This document shows positions 22,772 through 35,955 of a stretch of 64,000 nucleotides of DNA, piece after piece (position 1 is the first letter of the stretch; every line of letters begins with the position of its first letter). The notes beneath the pieces are model-generated. The model saw nothing but the letters and a program-made list of their open reading frames with translations, was not told the DNA's origin and searched no databases. This stretch comes from Tillandsia leiboldiana (lineage: Eukaryota; Streptophyta; Magnoliopsida; Poales; Bromeliaceae). A program made the translations under genes and the position numbers. The DNA is taken from positions 1 to 64,000 of the forward strand of contig JAQNDB010000119.1 of assembly GCA_029204045.2 (NCBI GenBank), given 5' to 3'.

Positions 22772-25700
22772 TGTCACGCCCCGAGTTTTAAAAATCCGGT
22801 AAAATTTTTTTTTTTTTTTTTTTTTTAAATCAGAGTTTGCAAACTGGGCGCAACAGACCGCCACACGTATAGAAGACTCTCTGACCCGAGGACAGAGACT
22901 CTCCTATACATGCACGGCGAATAGTTATCAACAGAGATCAATAATTATGTCAGTATCTAATCTAATCTATTCAGTATGGATAAACATATTAAATTATTAC
23001 ATCATAGTTTTCAAAAGTCTAATCCAAAAACTGAAAGGAAATACTGGAATTAAACGTCTGTAATATCATCGACACATCATGCTCATGGGGACAGATCTAT
23101 CGTAATCGGCTCACAGGATCGTCCCGACATCTCGCCACCCGACGAACCTACAACAATCACCCGAGGGTGTGAGATACACCGGAGTGCATCCCAGTGGGCA
23201 CGACGAGCCGAGAATCAGCTAATCGTACCTACTGGGTACTAAAATCTGCGGATAGTAATAATCAAAGGTAAAGCTGAGTAAACAGATATGATCTACTAAT
23301 AATCAGAATCACCATGGCAGGTAAATATCAAAAATGGAAATCAAGAAATACTGTAGAACAAGCATGCTGGAATCATATGTCAATCATAAGGTTCATGCAT
23401 AAAAGCTACTAGAGATACATGCATGTCTACAGATAATAGTGCTGGAAATAACTGAACAACAGTATAAATGAACCATGCGTCAATGGTGTAAACTCAAGTA
23501 TCCAATCATGCGCCAATATTGGTCTCAGAGGACCTCAGGCAAAAGCCACCGATCCGCACCCGATCCGCTAACATACCCCTGTCTAGGGCTCACGGGTCTA
23601 TCACCAGACCACTCTACCGGTAAAGAACCAGCTCCAACGGGGAGCGACCCCGGCCAGGTTCGTGAAGTATAGCAGTGCATGGCAAGTCATCATGATCAAT
23701 CTCACGGTCTACTGACCGAGTAGTCGGCTCATGCCGAAATCCCAACAGGGATCATCTGTCTATATCTATCCATCGGAATCAATCAATCATGCATATCGAG
23801 AAATATCTATCAATCAGGATCAATAAATCATGCATATCAAAAATATCTCAATGATAGGAATCATCAGAAGTCATCTAATCATGCAAATCCATATATCAAC
23901 CACATGTATAAGTCTATTCGAATCGATGTCAATCAGGGGATCATGATATGTCAAGATAGGTCAATACATGTCAGGTTAAGTCATATAGGTCAAATCAGCA
24001 GGGCAAGTCAAGAACAAGTGTCCGACTGGACTAAAGCAACCAGAGGGTCGAATAGATCAACCCGGGCCGAAGTTAACCCACCTGGTTGAAGGCAGAGTCC
24101 CCGAACTCCCGATCAGCAACTGGGGGCTGGCGTCGAACAACTGGGCCCTGTATAAAGTGCTATAATCAGTAATAGATTCACACAACCCTTTCCCGACGGC
24201 GTTGCACTAACGAAACGTTTAAACGGGTCAAATCAGTCATTTCGTCGGTCAACAACTGATTCCTGGTCAACGAGACCCATCGGAATCCAATAAAATGGCC
24301 AGGTAGTGCGTAGGTGCTGTCTAAAGTCAGCTAGAGTGACCGTTTTGCATTTAAATCCAACAGGTATAAAAATTCGCATAAATATCTTTTCGTCAATACT
24401 GTTTTAGCTTGATCTTAAGATCCGGGAATCCAAATTCGATTCCGGAAATGCCAGCGAGTCACATTTGATGCGAGGAATCCCGTGCTCACTATCTTGGGTC
24501 AGCGCGAAACCCCAAGGCAAAGTTAGCCTTTTAACTCGCGATTTTGGACGCAGTGTTTTGCCCCGTTCTCGCAATCCGGGGGTCCAAAATTGACGCCGTA
24601 AATTTCAGCGTGTCCGTTACAACGAGACCCAGGCCGTGCTCACAAGAAATGGGCCGAGACCAAGCCCGAAACAAAGTTGGCCCTTAATCTTCTAAGGTCC
24701 ACTTTCCACTTTGTTGGATCTTAACATATACTTGATCATATTGAGAGCTAACTGAAGCATCATGTTCAGCAAGCATCAAGAAGTGGAGGGCTCACCTTTG
24801 GTGCGCGGAAACTCGCCGGAGAGATGGCCGGAGCAACCTTGAACTCGGGCTAGGGCTCGGGTTAGGTTGCCTTGAAGCAACAGTGGCTCGGACCTGGAAC
24901 CAAGGTGAGCATCAGTTAGAGGAGTATCCCAGAAGGTCTCGGGTCCATGTGGGGTCGAGTCCCGGCGGCCGGAGGGGCGGCGGCCGGAGCTAGAGCCCGC
25001 AATGGGTATCTCGGGTGCAAGGTTGAGAGATCAGTTATTGAAGTGCCCTAGGCCAAAACCAAGATGGTGGGGATCCCAAATGGGTTTATTGGATCTTACC
25101 TGGGTGGTCGCCGGGGTCCGGGATCGCCGGAGTTGGCCGGAGGGGAGCCCGAGTGCACAATCGGGTGCAACTCTGGAACATGCAAACCCCACGTTACAAC
25201 TTACATGCAACCAGATGGGAAAGCTTCTAAGGACCAAAGAAGCTCACCTGAAAGGTTTCTGGGCGACCGGAGGCGGCGGCGCGGCGCGGCGGAGGAGCTC
25301 GGGAAGAGTCTCAACGGCCAACAATGGCGAATCTCCGGCGCGGCGGTCCGGGCCGGAGCAAGATGGATGGAAAGTTTCCACTTGGCGCCAGGAAGCTTCG
25401 GGTGCCAGTGGCCGCCGGTGGGAGGCAGCGGCGGCGCCGGACGGCGACGCGCGGCCGAGAAGCAAGAAATCGGGTTTCTAGGGCACGTTGGATCTCCGCC
25501 GATCTTCGTCCGATCACCCCCAACTTTTGTGGAGATGTTGCAGTCGTCAAGTGGAGCAGATCCAACGGTTCTGATCTCGACTTGATCGGTCGGATAAAGC
25601 GGAGACTGAGTTCGTCGGAAAATAACAAGTTTCCGGTGAACTAAAGCTTTGCCGGCAACGGGGACGGCGGCGAGGGCTCGGACTACAACCGAAAAATGGC

Positions 25701-26876
25701 CTTGATGTCAGGAGCACCATGATCGAGCTTAAAACCCCAAACAAAATAAAATTTCCAACATCTCACCTCGCCGGAGAACTCGAAGAAGAAAGATGCTAAC
25801 CGCGGCGGCCCTCGGCGGAGCTGGGGTGCTAGCTCCCTCGGCTTGGACGCGGGTTCACAGAAGGTGCCTCAGGTGCGAGTCTGGTCCTCCCAGAGTCCCT
25901 CCAACCTTCCTCCTCCACAACACCCGAAAACCAAGTGTTTCTTCTCTCTCGTTTCCAGCGACGGGGGAGAGGCTTTTTGGCATGGGCTGAGCGGTTGCGA
26001 GGTGTGGGTAGTTAGGAAGAAAGTGGGTTGGAGGTTGCTGCAGTTACAAAACCGGAAGGATGGGAGTGGGCACGGTTACAATACCGAACCGTGAAGCATT
26101 GCACAATTGCAATACACCCCCTCCCAGCCCAGGTATTTCAACCCTGGTCCTCCATAACATGCTCATCTAACATTTAAGTCCCTCTGCACGCTTTTCGAGG
26201 CAACATGTATAGGGTTTTAAGTGTAAATATCCCCTTTTTTCGCCGTATTTCACGCATTTCGAGACGATCCGTTCGTCGAAACGGAAAATGGACTGCGCCA
26301 TGACGTCCGGCTCGACGAGACCTATCAGGGAGCGATTTTTGATTTTCGAAAAACTGCCCGGATTAAATCTCGGTCCATAAAATACAGTCCCGGAATACAG
26401 TTTTCGCGTTTTTTGAGACTTAGGGTCGTCAAACGGAAATTCCGTCAGTGCCATTGCGTCCAGAACGTCGGAGCCATTCAAATCAACTACCTGAAGTGTT
26501 ATGTTTGAATTCCAGATAGTGAATTGGCTCAACGTTGACGCAGAGGGGTTCGAAAATTAGGGTTTACTATTCATCGTACCCTCGACTTAAGTCGCGGGTC
26601 CCGCCCGCTTCTTCGTCGATTTCTGGAAGATCCGACCGTCAGATCTGAACAAGTTTAATATGGTTTTCACTCAGTTCGTCATGACGGTCGTACTCGTGGT
26701 CTCGGATCTTCGAGATTATGCTCGGACTGAAAGGCGATATTTTTGGCCCACTAATTGTGCAAATTACACTGCAGAAAAGGGGCACTTTGACTACGGGTGC
26801 TTTTCATGATCCGAATTCAACTTGACTCAAATCAATTTCACTTCTTTATTTATTTTCAAAAATTCAAGTTCTTACA
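22772..26876 (-). repeat. 5' LTR of B
   Basis: 4105 bp, nearly identical to 13606-17712. Differences I see include single bases near 23419, 25507, 26271, 26413, 26484 and 26641, and the T-run length. It is followed by the TSD AGTAT (26877-26881). Confidence 0.96.
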
Positions 26877-26881
26877 AGTAT

Positions 26882-29800
26882 CTATTAATCATGCATATCG
26901 GAATATCGAATAGTATCCAACAATCATGATCAATCAATCATGCATATCGGAATATCAACAATAAATCGGCTGACAGGAATCAACAAGTGCCATCAAATCA
27001 TGCAGATCTATATACTGAAAAAGCTGATGAACAGATATGTATATGGTATGTCTCATGAAGATCAAGGTCTATCAGAAATATAAGAACTGATAAACAGGTA
27101 CGTAAGATATGTCTCACGTAGATCAAGATCTATCAGGACTAATCATAGGGCATGTCAATACAATCATCACGGCTAATCTAGATAAAATCAGCAGGTATAT
27201 ATGATGAGTCTAAAAGAATCAATGTCTATCAGGGGATCATGTGATATATATGCAGTCATCATAGGTCGTATCGGTATAATTCGCAGGCTGGTCAAAAAAA
27301 AGGGCGTCCGACTGGACTAAAGCAACCAGAGGGCCGAATAGATCACGCTCGGACCGAAGCTAACCCACCTGAATGTAGGCCGATCCCGAACTCCCGCACA
27401 GCTACTGGGAGGCTGGTGCTGAACTGCTGGGATCTGAACATATAACTAGAATCAATAACAGACTCCCTCAAACCCATCTCGACAACACTATAACAAGATA
27501 ATGCTAACATGATCTTTTTAATTACTTAGACATCCATGTGTGATGACAACACTTGGACCAATCTAATCTTATATTCCATCCTTGGTAAAATTACCAAATT
27601 GCCCCTCCCGGAAATTCCTTTTGGATTTTCGGAAGATTCAGGCTTTAAAACTTAGCCGCTGGCTCAACCAGATTCTACTGGGACTCAACAGTCGGCTTGG
27701 TGAAACCGCAGTAATTTCTCAAACTACGCGATTGCCACCCGGATACCGTAAAATCGTCGATTTTGCCGATTTACGGATCGATATCCGATTTCCGCTCAAC
27801 GAGAGCCGTTGGATTCCTAACAAAAAGCTTAGGAACCATTTAGATGTTGTCACAAACAGTGCATACTATTACTTTTGCATTTAGACCCTTAGGGTTTCCG
27901 AAAATCGCACTTTAGCGCTGCTTGAGCACTGTTTTCGCTCGTTCTTTTATCTGGAAATTAATTTTAATGAACCGTCACTTCCAGCAGGTGACATTTATCT
28001 TGTAAAACACCGTGCTCACCAATTTGCGGCAGCACGGAACCCGAGGAAAAGTTTGGGCCATAAGGTTCCTTACTAACATAGGCTTAATCGCATTCTTAGT
28101 TCTTCGGCTTATCAAACCCAACATCTAACGCGAGCATCGCATCCAGTGACCCCAAATTAGCCTAGGGCACACTGTCGCGGCTTCGCAAACAGCCCGGAAC
28201 ATTATTTTGTTCAAACATTTCACATAAAGGTTGGTTTATCTACAACTTCGTATCTAATCGTCAAACGGTAAAACTTTGTATATCAAAGTGGCTCTGAACA
28301 GTGCCAGGACACCAGTGCTCACTCTATTTTCAGTCCAAAGTGGCTGGATCAACCAGATCCAAGTTCTTTGCTTTCTAACACTTCGACAATGCACCATACA
28401 CACATCCACAGAGATCCCATTTGATCTGAAGTGAGCACTGAGCTCAGGGGATGTTTTTGAGCAACTTTCATATTCAATGTAAACTCTAATTCCAACTAAA
28501 TCTTCTTTGAAGCATTTTATCAAACACCTTGTGGGCATTATATATATACTAATAACTAAGTTGTTCCCGAGCTTGATCCTCTGCAAGTAAGAATTTCTGG
28601 GGTTTATAAGATGGAAGGGAACCTTGCTAAAGTTGGTTAGTGAGTACCTGGGTGGTCGGCCGGCAACCGGGGTCGGCGATGGCGGCCGGAAATGCAACTC
28701 GGGTTGATTCTATGGTACAACAACAAGGATGGGCCAACTTATTTTTCGGGGGCAATTTGATCAAACCAACTTGATAGACAGCATGCACGTAGAGTTAGGA
28801 GGTTACCTGAGCAGTTGGCCGGCGACCCAAGACGACGGCGATGGCCGGAGAAGAAGCTCGGCCACGACATGGGTGCAATCTCCGAGAGAAGAAACCCCAC
28901 ATTCAACCTCCCATGCAAGTGCATGGGGAGTTTCCTACGGACCAAGGGACCCTACCCAGGTTGCCTTCCCACTTGACGGAGCTCCGGCGATCGCCGGAGA
29001 TCAAGTTCTTCAGAATTTGTGTTTTCCGGCCACCTCTAATGGTGGATTCCGGCCGGCGAGGTCTGGGCCGGCGCAAGATGGACCAAGGTAGTCCTCTCGG
29101 CCCCCTGGTGCCTGCTGGGTAGTTTGCCGGCGGCATGGGGCTGCGGCGGCGCCGTACGGCGAGGAACGACCGCGGTTCAACATTGGCCAGTTTTAGGGCA
29201 TCCCCGATCTCCGTGGATTCTTCACCGATCAACTCCATATTTTAAGGGTAGCTTGCAGTCACCAAAAGGAAGAGAATGAACGGTTTTGATCTTGGTTTTA
29301 TCGGTTGCATGAAGTCTGGGATCATCCTCGGCCGCAACACGATAATCCGGCAATAGTTCGCTCCCGCCGGCGGCCGGTGCGGGGAGGCTCCGGGGAGCAC
29401 GGCAGAGAGGAAGGGGTTCCGTTGGAACAGCGGCTGGGGGAAAGGCTATGGGTTTAGGGTTTGGGGAAACCCTAGCCGAGGATACCTATATATATAAGTA
29501 TATGTAAATTTCGTTTACACCCCTCAACCTTTGAATCCTAGAAGCTAAGTCCCTCACAGCAGACTTAGTTTCACACTTAGGTCCCTAACTAGGGAGTGGC
29601 ACGCAGAACGAGGCAAGAACTATAGGGTTTATCGCGCAATTTGTTGTATTTTTCACTATTTTCACGCTTTTCGAGACAACCGGACTGTCAAACTGAAAAT
29701 CTGACACCACCACGACGTCCGGCTCGACGAAACCTATCAGGTAGCGATTTTGGTTCGCTAAAATTTTGCTCCACAATTTTTAAATTCCATCTTATACTGT

Positions 29801-30322
29801 ACCGAAACACAATTATCGCGCGTTTCGAGGCTCTAGGACCGTCAAACAGAAATTCCGTCAGTGCCATTGTGTCCAGAACGATGAAACCGTTCGAAATGAC
29901 TACCTGGATCACTATATTCGGATTCCGAACAGTGAATTAGTCAACGTTGTATTCGTCGGGGTCCCGAAAACCAGGGTTACTGTTCATCTACAGTAACTCA
30001 CTTAAGTGCACTGTGCGCAGAGGGCACTGTTACATTGGTCGCGAGATTCGTCCACTTCTTCGCTGAATTTTGGAAGATCCGACCGTCAGATCGAAAAGTG
30101 CTGAATATGAATCTCGCTCGGTTCGACGAGACGATCGCAACGGTCAACTCGGATTTCCAAGATCATGTCCGGATTGGAAAATAGCCTTTTTGTCTCGTAA
30201 ATCGTGCAACTCGCACACTGGCAATTGACTAAATAAATCAACATAGGTCTTTTGAACCCGAAATCGACTACAATTCTGCTTTTAATCTATTTATTAAAAA
30301 TAAAATATTTCGAGTTTCTACA
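26882..30322 (-). repeat. 5' LTR of element A, second part
   Basis: Continues the LTR after element B and ends ATTTCGAGTTTCTACA. In minus sense it therefore starts TGTAGAAACTCGAAAT, the same start as the LTRs of the array. Together the parts make about 4.59 kb. ORFs here are short and not conserved. It is more diverged from the array LTRs than they are from each other, so A is an older member of that family. Confidence 0.85.
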
Positions 30323-32252
30323 GGCCGGAGGCGGCGGCGGCCGGAGACATGACCGAAATGATTGTTTCGGGTGCAACCATGGAAACAAGCAACAGGGGGG
30401 TTCCCAGCCCAAACAAAATTCATGGGGATCTTATAATTAGTTTTTATGTCTTACCTACACGGTTTGCCGGAGCCCGGAGCGCCGGAGTTGGCCGGCGATG
30501 ATCTCGAGTGAACTCTCGGGTGCAACTGTGCAGAACAAGATCCCGACGTTAATAAACCCATGCAAGATGATGGGCAAGCTCCAAAAGGTCACAGAAGCTC
30601 ACCTGGGCGGTTTTCCGGTGCCGGGGAGCGTCGGCAAGGCACGGCGGCGGAGCTCGGTGGAGCTCCAATGGCCTCTAATGGCGGTTTCCGGCCGACGAGC
30701 TCCGGGCCGGTGCAACTTGGACCAAAAGGTCCCTCTTGGTTCCAGGAGTCTTCTGGTGGAGTTGGCCGGCGGTGGGAGGCGGCGGCGTCGCCGGACGGCG
30801 ACGATCGGCCGTTTGTGAAGAAAGCCCGAAACTAGGGCACGGCCGATCGAGCCCGATCCTCCACCGATGTCCCTCTAACTCCGTGGAGATGCTAAAGTCG
30901 ATGAGAGAGTCGATCTCAACGGTGCTGATCATTGGTTGGACGGCCGGATCACAGCGGCGCCCGCGATCGGCCCAAAATTGATAATTCCGGCAGCTACGAG
31001 TCCCCGCCGGCGATCGGGACGGCGGCGGAGGCTCGGGCTGCAACCGGGTGATCTCCACGGTGTAAGATGCATACTGGACATGCCCAAAAGCCAAAGCTAA
31101 AAGAAAAGTTCCAGGACTCACCCTCGCCGGAAGGTTGGAGGAAGAAGGGTCTCCCCGCGGCGGCGCACGGCGGCGGCTGGGGCTGGGTCCACCTCAGCTC
31201 GGCTGCGGCTCTACGGGGAACTCCCCAGGGCTAGTGCTCGATCGCCAAGGGCCTTCACGATCACCCTCCTCTCCAAGCAGCCGAGGTCAAGAAGGGTTCT
31301 TGATCCCTCTTCTCCGGCGGCGGGTGGCGGCCGGTGCGCGGCTTCCTACAGGTGCGGCAGAGTGCGCAAGGAGGAGAGGAGAATGCTGTTGAGGACTGGT
31401 GGAGAGTCTCGCTGAGGCTTCGGGCTTTAAAATCCAACCGAGTTTTGGATTTCAAAACTTTGAATATGGCACAATGGCCAAATAAGCCCTCCACTCCTTG
31501 GTATTTGGTGCTAGGTCCTTCACTGTAAACTTCTCTCACACTCTAGTCCTTCCCCAAAGGCTGGCACGCAAAACGAGGCAATGAATCTAGGATTTTATGT
31601 GCAAAGAGCCGCATTTTTGTCGTATTTCACGCTTTTTGAGGCGATCCGGTCATCGAAACGGAAAATGGACTACACCATGGCGCCCGGCTCGACGAGACCT
31701 ATCAGGTAGCGATTTCTGATTTTCGAGAAACTCTCCGGATAAAATTGTGGTCCATAAATTACAGTTCCAGGATACCGTTATCGCGCTTTTTGAGACTCTA
31801 AGGTCGTCAAACTGAAATTCCGTCAGTGCCATTATGTCCAGAACGACGGAGCCGTTCGAATTGAGTACTTGGATCGTTATGACCGGAGTCCGGACAGCGA
31901 ATTGGCCAAGGTTGTCACTTAGGGGCATTTAGATTTAGGGTTTACTGTTCATCAACAGTCACAAGCACTATTCACTTAAGTCGCGGGTCCCGCCCGCTTC
32001 TTCGTCGATTTCTGGAAGATCCGACTGTCGGATCTGAACTTGCTTAATATGGTTTTCACTCGATTCGACGAGACGGTCGTGCTGGTGATCTCGGATTTTC
32101 GAGATTCGGCTCGGATTGAAAAGCGACATTTTCGCTTTACAACTGTGCAATTTACACTGCAGGAAAGGGGGTCAGCTTATGATTTGAAATTTCAACTTGG
32201 CTTTTATTCATCTTCTTTTATTTATTTATATCCAAAAATTCAAATTCTTACA
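30323..32252 (-). repeat. C: LTR fragment of another B-related element
   Basis: Aligns with the part of the B LTR from about 15790 to its end and terminates CAAATTCTTACA, so in minus sense it starts TGTAAGAATTTG. The first half of this LTR lies left of element A and outside the window. It includes GC-rich leader segments and an exon-like cassette at 30455-30525 with TTCTGCACAG acceptor and GTAAGAC donor in minus sense. ORFs at 30498-31392 are GC artefacts. Confidence 0.82.
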
Positions 32253-33593
32253 TCAATATACAAATTTATATATACAAATCTATAAACAAATGTATATATT
32301 TACAAATCTATATACAAATATATATATATACAAATCTATATACAAATGTATATATGTACAAATCTATATACAAATGTATATATATACAAATCTAATTACA
32401 AATGTATATATGTACAAATCTATATACAAATGTATATATATACAAATCTATATACAAATATATATATATACAAATCTATATACAAATTTATATATACAAA
32501 TCTATATACAAATGTATATATATACTAATCTTTATACAAATGTATATATGTACAAAGCTATATACAAATGTGTATATATATACAAATCTATATACAAATT
32601 TATATATACAAATCTATATACAAATGTATATATATACAAATCTATATACAAATGTGTATATATACAAATCTATATACAAATTTATATATACAAATCTATA
32701 TACAAATGTATATATATACAAATCTATATACAAATGTATATATATACAAATCTATATACAAATGTATATATATACAAATCTATATACAAATTTATATATA
32801 CAAATCTATAAACAAATGTATATATATACAAATCTATATATATACAAATCTATATACAAATGTATATATGTACAAATCTATAAACAAATGTATATATATA
32901 CAAATCTATATACAAATTTATATATACAAATCTATATACAAATGTATATATATACAAATCTATATACAAATGTATATATATGTACAAATTTATATACAAA
33001 TGTATATATATACAAATCTATATATAAATTTATATATACAAATCTATATACAAATGTATATATATACAAATCTATATACAAATGTATATATGTACAAATC
33101 TATATACAAATATATATATGTACAAATCTATATACAAATTTATATATACAAATCTATATACAAATGTATATATATACAAATCTATATATAAATGTATATA
33201 TATACAAATCTATATACAAATGTATATATGTACAAATCTATATACAAATGTATATATATACAAATCTATATACAAATTTATATATACAAATCTATATAAA
33301 AATGTATATATATACTAATCTATATACAAATGTATATATGTACAAATCTATATATAAATCTATATACAAATGTATATATATACAAATCTATATACACATT
33401 TATATATACAAATTTATATACAAATGTATATATATACAAATCTATATACAAATGTATATATATACAAATCTATATACAAATGTATATATATGTACAAATC
33501 TATATACAAATGTATATATATGCAAATCTATATACAAATGTATATATATACAAATGTATATATATACAAATCTATATACAAATGTATATATAT
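32253..33593. repeat. 26/28-bp AT-rich minisatellite, left arm
   Basis: Tandem units built from CAAATCTATATA plus CAAATGTATATATATA (28 bp) or CAAATTTATATATA (26 bp). Single-base variants are scattered among the units. The right end (TATAT, 33589-33593) is the target duplication of solo LTR D, and the array resumes at 52868. No forward stop codon occurs in the units, so very long ORFs with Tyr-Thr-Asn-Leu-Tyr repeats appear in all three frames; they are not genes. Confidence 0.97.
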
Positions 33594-35119
33594 TGTAAGA
33601 ATTCGAATTTTATTGTAATGAAATAAAAGGAAAAAGAATAAAAGTCGAGTTGATTTTGAAATATAACTGGCATAATAGTGCAAGTGACCTTTTGCTACTG
33701 TGAAAATTGCATAATTTACGAGGCAAAAAGGCTATTTTTCAATCCGGACATGATCTTAAAAATCCGAGATGACCGTTGCGATCGTCTCATCGAACTCAGC
33801 GAGATTCATATTCTGCACTTTTCGATCTGACGGTCGGATCGAAAAGAAATCGATGAAGAAGCGAGCGAATTATCGGGACCAATGTAACCGTTGCCTGCGC
33901 ACAGTGTTTTTAAGTTAACACTATAGATGAACAGTAGCCCCTAAGTTCTTGACTCCGTCGATTGCAACAAGCACTAATTCACTGTCCGGATTTCAAACAT
34001 AGTGATCCAGGTAGTCATGTTGATCGGTTTCGTCGTTCTGGACGCAATGGCACTGACGGAATTTCCGTTTGACGACTCTAAAGTCTCGAGAAGCGCGATA
34101 ACTGTATTCCTGCACAGTATTTTATGGACCGAGATTTTATCTGGGCAGTTTTTCGAAAATCAGAAATCGCTACCTGATAGGTCTCGTCGAGCCGGACGCC
34201 ATGGTGCAGTCCATTTTCCGTTTCGACGACCGGATCGCCTCGAAAAGCATGAAATACGGCGAAAAGGCGGCTTTTTGCATAATAAACCCTAGATTTTATG
34301 TGTCGTTTTGCGTGCCACTCCTTGGGGAGGGACCTGAGTGCAAGATTTTGCTGTTGTGAGGGACCAAGGTCGAAATACAGAGGTTAAAGGGACTAAGTAG
34401 CAAAGTGGGCAACCTAACTCAATTCGAAAGTTTGAATTTCAAACCGAGGCTCTCCTCGTTAAATCCTCCGCAGCCTCAGCCCTCAACCACCAGCTCGCAA
34501 CAAACCCTCCTCCTCTCTGCCTCACTTCCCGAACCTCCCCGCAACCAGCCGCAGCCTCCACGTCGCCGGAGACGAAGATCCAGAAACATCTTGATCTCGG
34601 GTGACTCGGGAAGAGGGTGATCGAGAAGGGTCTAGGCGATCAAAACTTGGTCCTGAGGACTCCTCCGTGAAGCCGCAACCGAGCCGAGCCGACCCCGGTG
34701 CCAGCCGCCGCCGTGCGTCGCCGCGGGGAAACCCATCTCCTTCCACGGTTTCCGGCGAGGTAAGTTCTTGGAGCTTTCCATTTTATTTTGGTCCATGGCC
34801 ATGACCATCGTGTTACTTACACCGAGAGGAACCTCCTGGTGCAGCCCGAGCCGAGGCCGCCGTTCCGATCGCCGGCGGGAGTCATCCCCGCCGGATTATC
34901 ATTTTCTGGCCGATCACGGGCGCGGGCTTCATCCGGCCGTCAAGATCGAGATCAGAGCCGTTGGATCATCTCCTCTCGTCGACTGCTGCACGTCCACGAA
35001 GTTGGAGGGTGATCGGATCAAGATCGGGCCCGCGCGAGAGTGCCCTAGAAACCGAATTTTTGGCATTTGCGCCGATCGTCGCCGTCCGGCGCCGCCGCGG
35101 CCTCCCGACGCCGGCCACC
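33594..35119 (+). repeat. D: solo LTR, left part
   Basis: Begins TGTAAGAATTCG. It is interrupted at 35119 by the A-type array (TSD CCACC, 35115-35119) and continues at 50156. Contains U3 sequence with AAACCCTAG near 34285 and a GC-rich leader with an AAG-GTAAG donor-like site near 34755. Confidence 0.9.
35115..35119. other. Target-site duplication of array, left copy
   Basis: CCACC, matching 50151-50155 exactly. No duplication separates the inner units. Confidence 0.93.
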
Positions 35120-35947
35120 TGTAGAAACTCGAAATATTTTATTATAATAAATAGAGTAAAAGTGAATTTTGAACTGGTTTTGAATTTAAAAGACTTGTGT
35201 TGACCTATTTGGTCAATCGCCAGTGTGCAAGTTGCACAATTTACGAGGCAAAAAGGCTACTTTCCAATCCAGACATGATCTTTGAAATCCGAATTGACCG
35301 TTGCGATCGTCTCGTCGAACTGAACGAGATTGATATTCAGCACTTTTCGATCAGACGGTCGGATCTTCCGGAAATCAGCGAAGAAGCGGGCGAAATAGCC
35401 GAGACCAATGTAACAGTGCTCTGTGCACAGTGCACTTAAGTGAATTACTGTATATGAACAGTAACCTTAATTTTCGAGACTCCGACGAATGTAACGCTGA
35501 CCGATTCACTGTCCGGATTCCGAACATAGTGATCCAGGTAGTCATTTCGAACGGTTTCGTCATTCTGGACGCAATGGCGCTGACGGAATTTCCGTCTGAC
35601 GACTCTAAAGCATCGTAAAGCGTGCCGAACTGTATATTTTACAGTATAAGTTGGAATTTAAAAATCTTGGAGCAAAATTTTAGCGAACCAAAATTGCTAT
35701 TTGATAGGTTTCGTCGAGCCGGACGTCATGGCAGTGTCAGATTTTCAGTTTGACAGTCCGGTTGTCTCGGAAAGCGTGAAATAAGGTGAAAACGCAGTAT
35801 TTTGCGCGAAAACCCTAGATTTTATGCTCCGTATCGCATGCCACCCCTTGGAGAGGGACTTGAATGTAAAATAAGCATGCTGTAAAGGACCCAGCCCTAA
35901 ATGTCATTAGTAAGGGGAGTAAATCGGAATATGTACATATTACACTA

Positions 35948-35955
35948 TATATAAA
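35948..35955 (+). promoter_or_regulatory. TATA box of array LTR 1
   Basis: TATATAAA, with TTAGGGTTT (reverse of the plant telo-box AAACCCTAA) about 15 bp downstream. LTRs 2 and 3 have TATATATA at the same place (about 41590 and 46751). Confidence 0.55.

Larger units (their letters stand above)
13606..26876 (-). mobile_element. B: complete Ty3/gypsy chromovirus (Tekay/Del-like)
   Basis: 13,271 bp on the minus strand. LTRs of 4107 and 4105 bp, a 5-bp perfect TSD, initiator-Met PBS, polypurine tract and a 4.8-kb gag-pol open apart from one TAG. By eye I find about six substitutions plus a T-run length change between the LTRs, so the insertion is very recent and is the youngest large one in the window. 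It lies within the LTR of element A. Confidence 0.97.

Noticed and set aside
32253..33593. CRISPR-like regular repeats
   Set aside because: There are no unique spacers; this is a contiguous minisatellite in plant DNA.
30323..33593. C and D as the two LTRs of one element
   Set aside because: They are on opposite strands, and D has its own perfect TATAT duplication in the minisatellite.
32197..33626. Long ORFs (up to 398 residues) rich in Tyr, Ile, Asn, Lys and Thr, also at 52778-56625 (up to 568)
   Set aside because: They are direct readings of the minisatellite in every frame; no start context, no domain, and the same peptide motif appears in overlapping frames.
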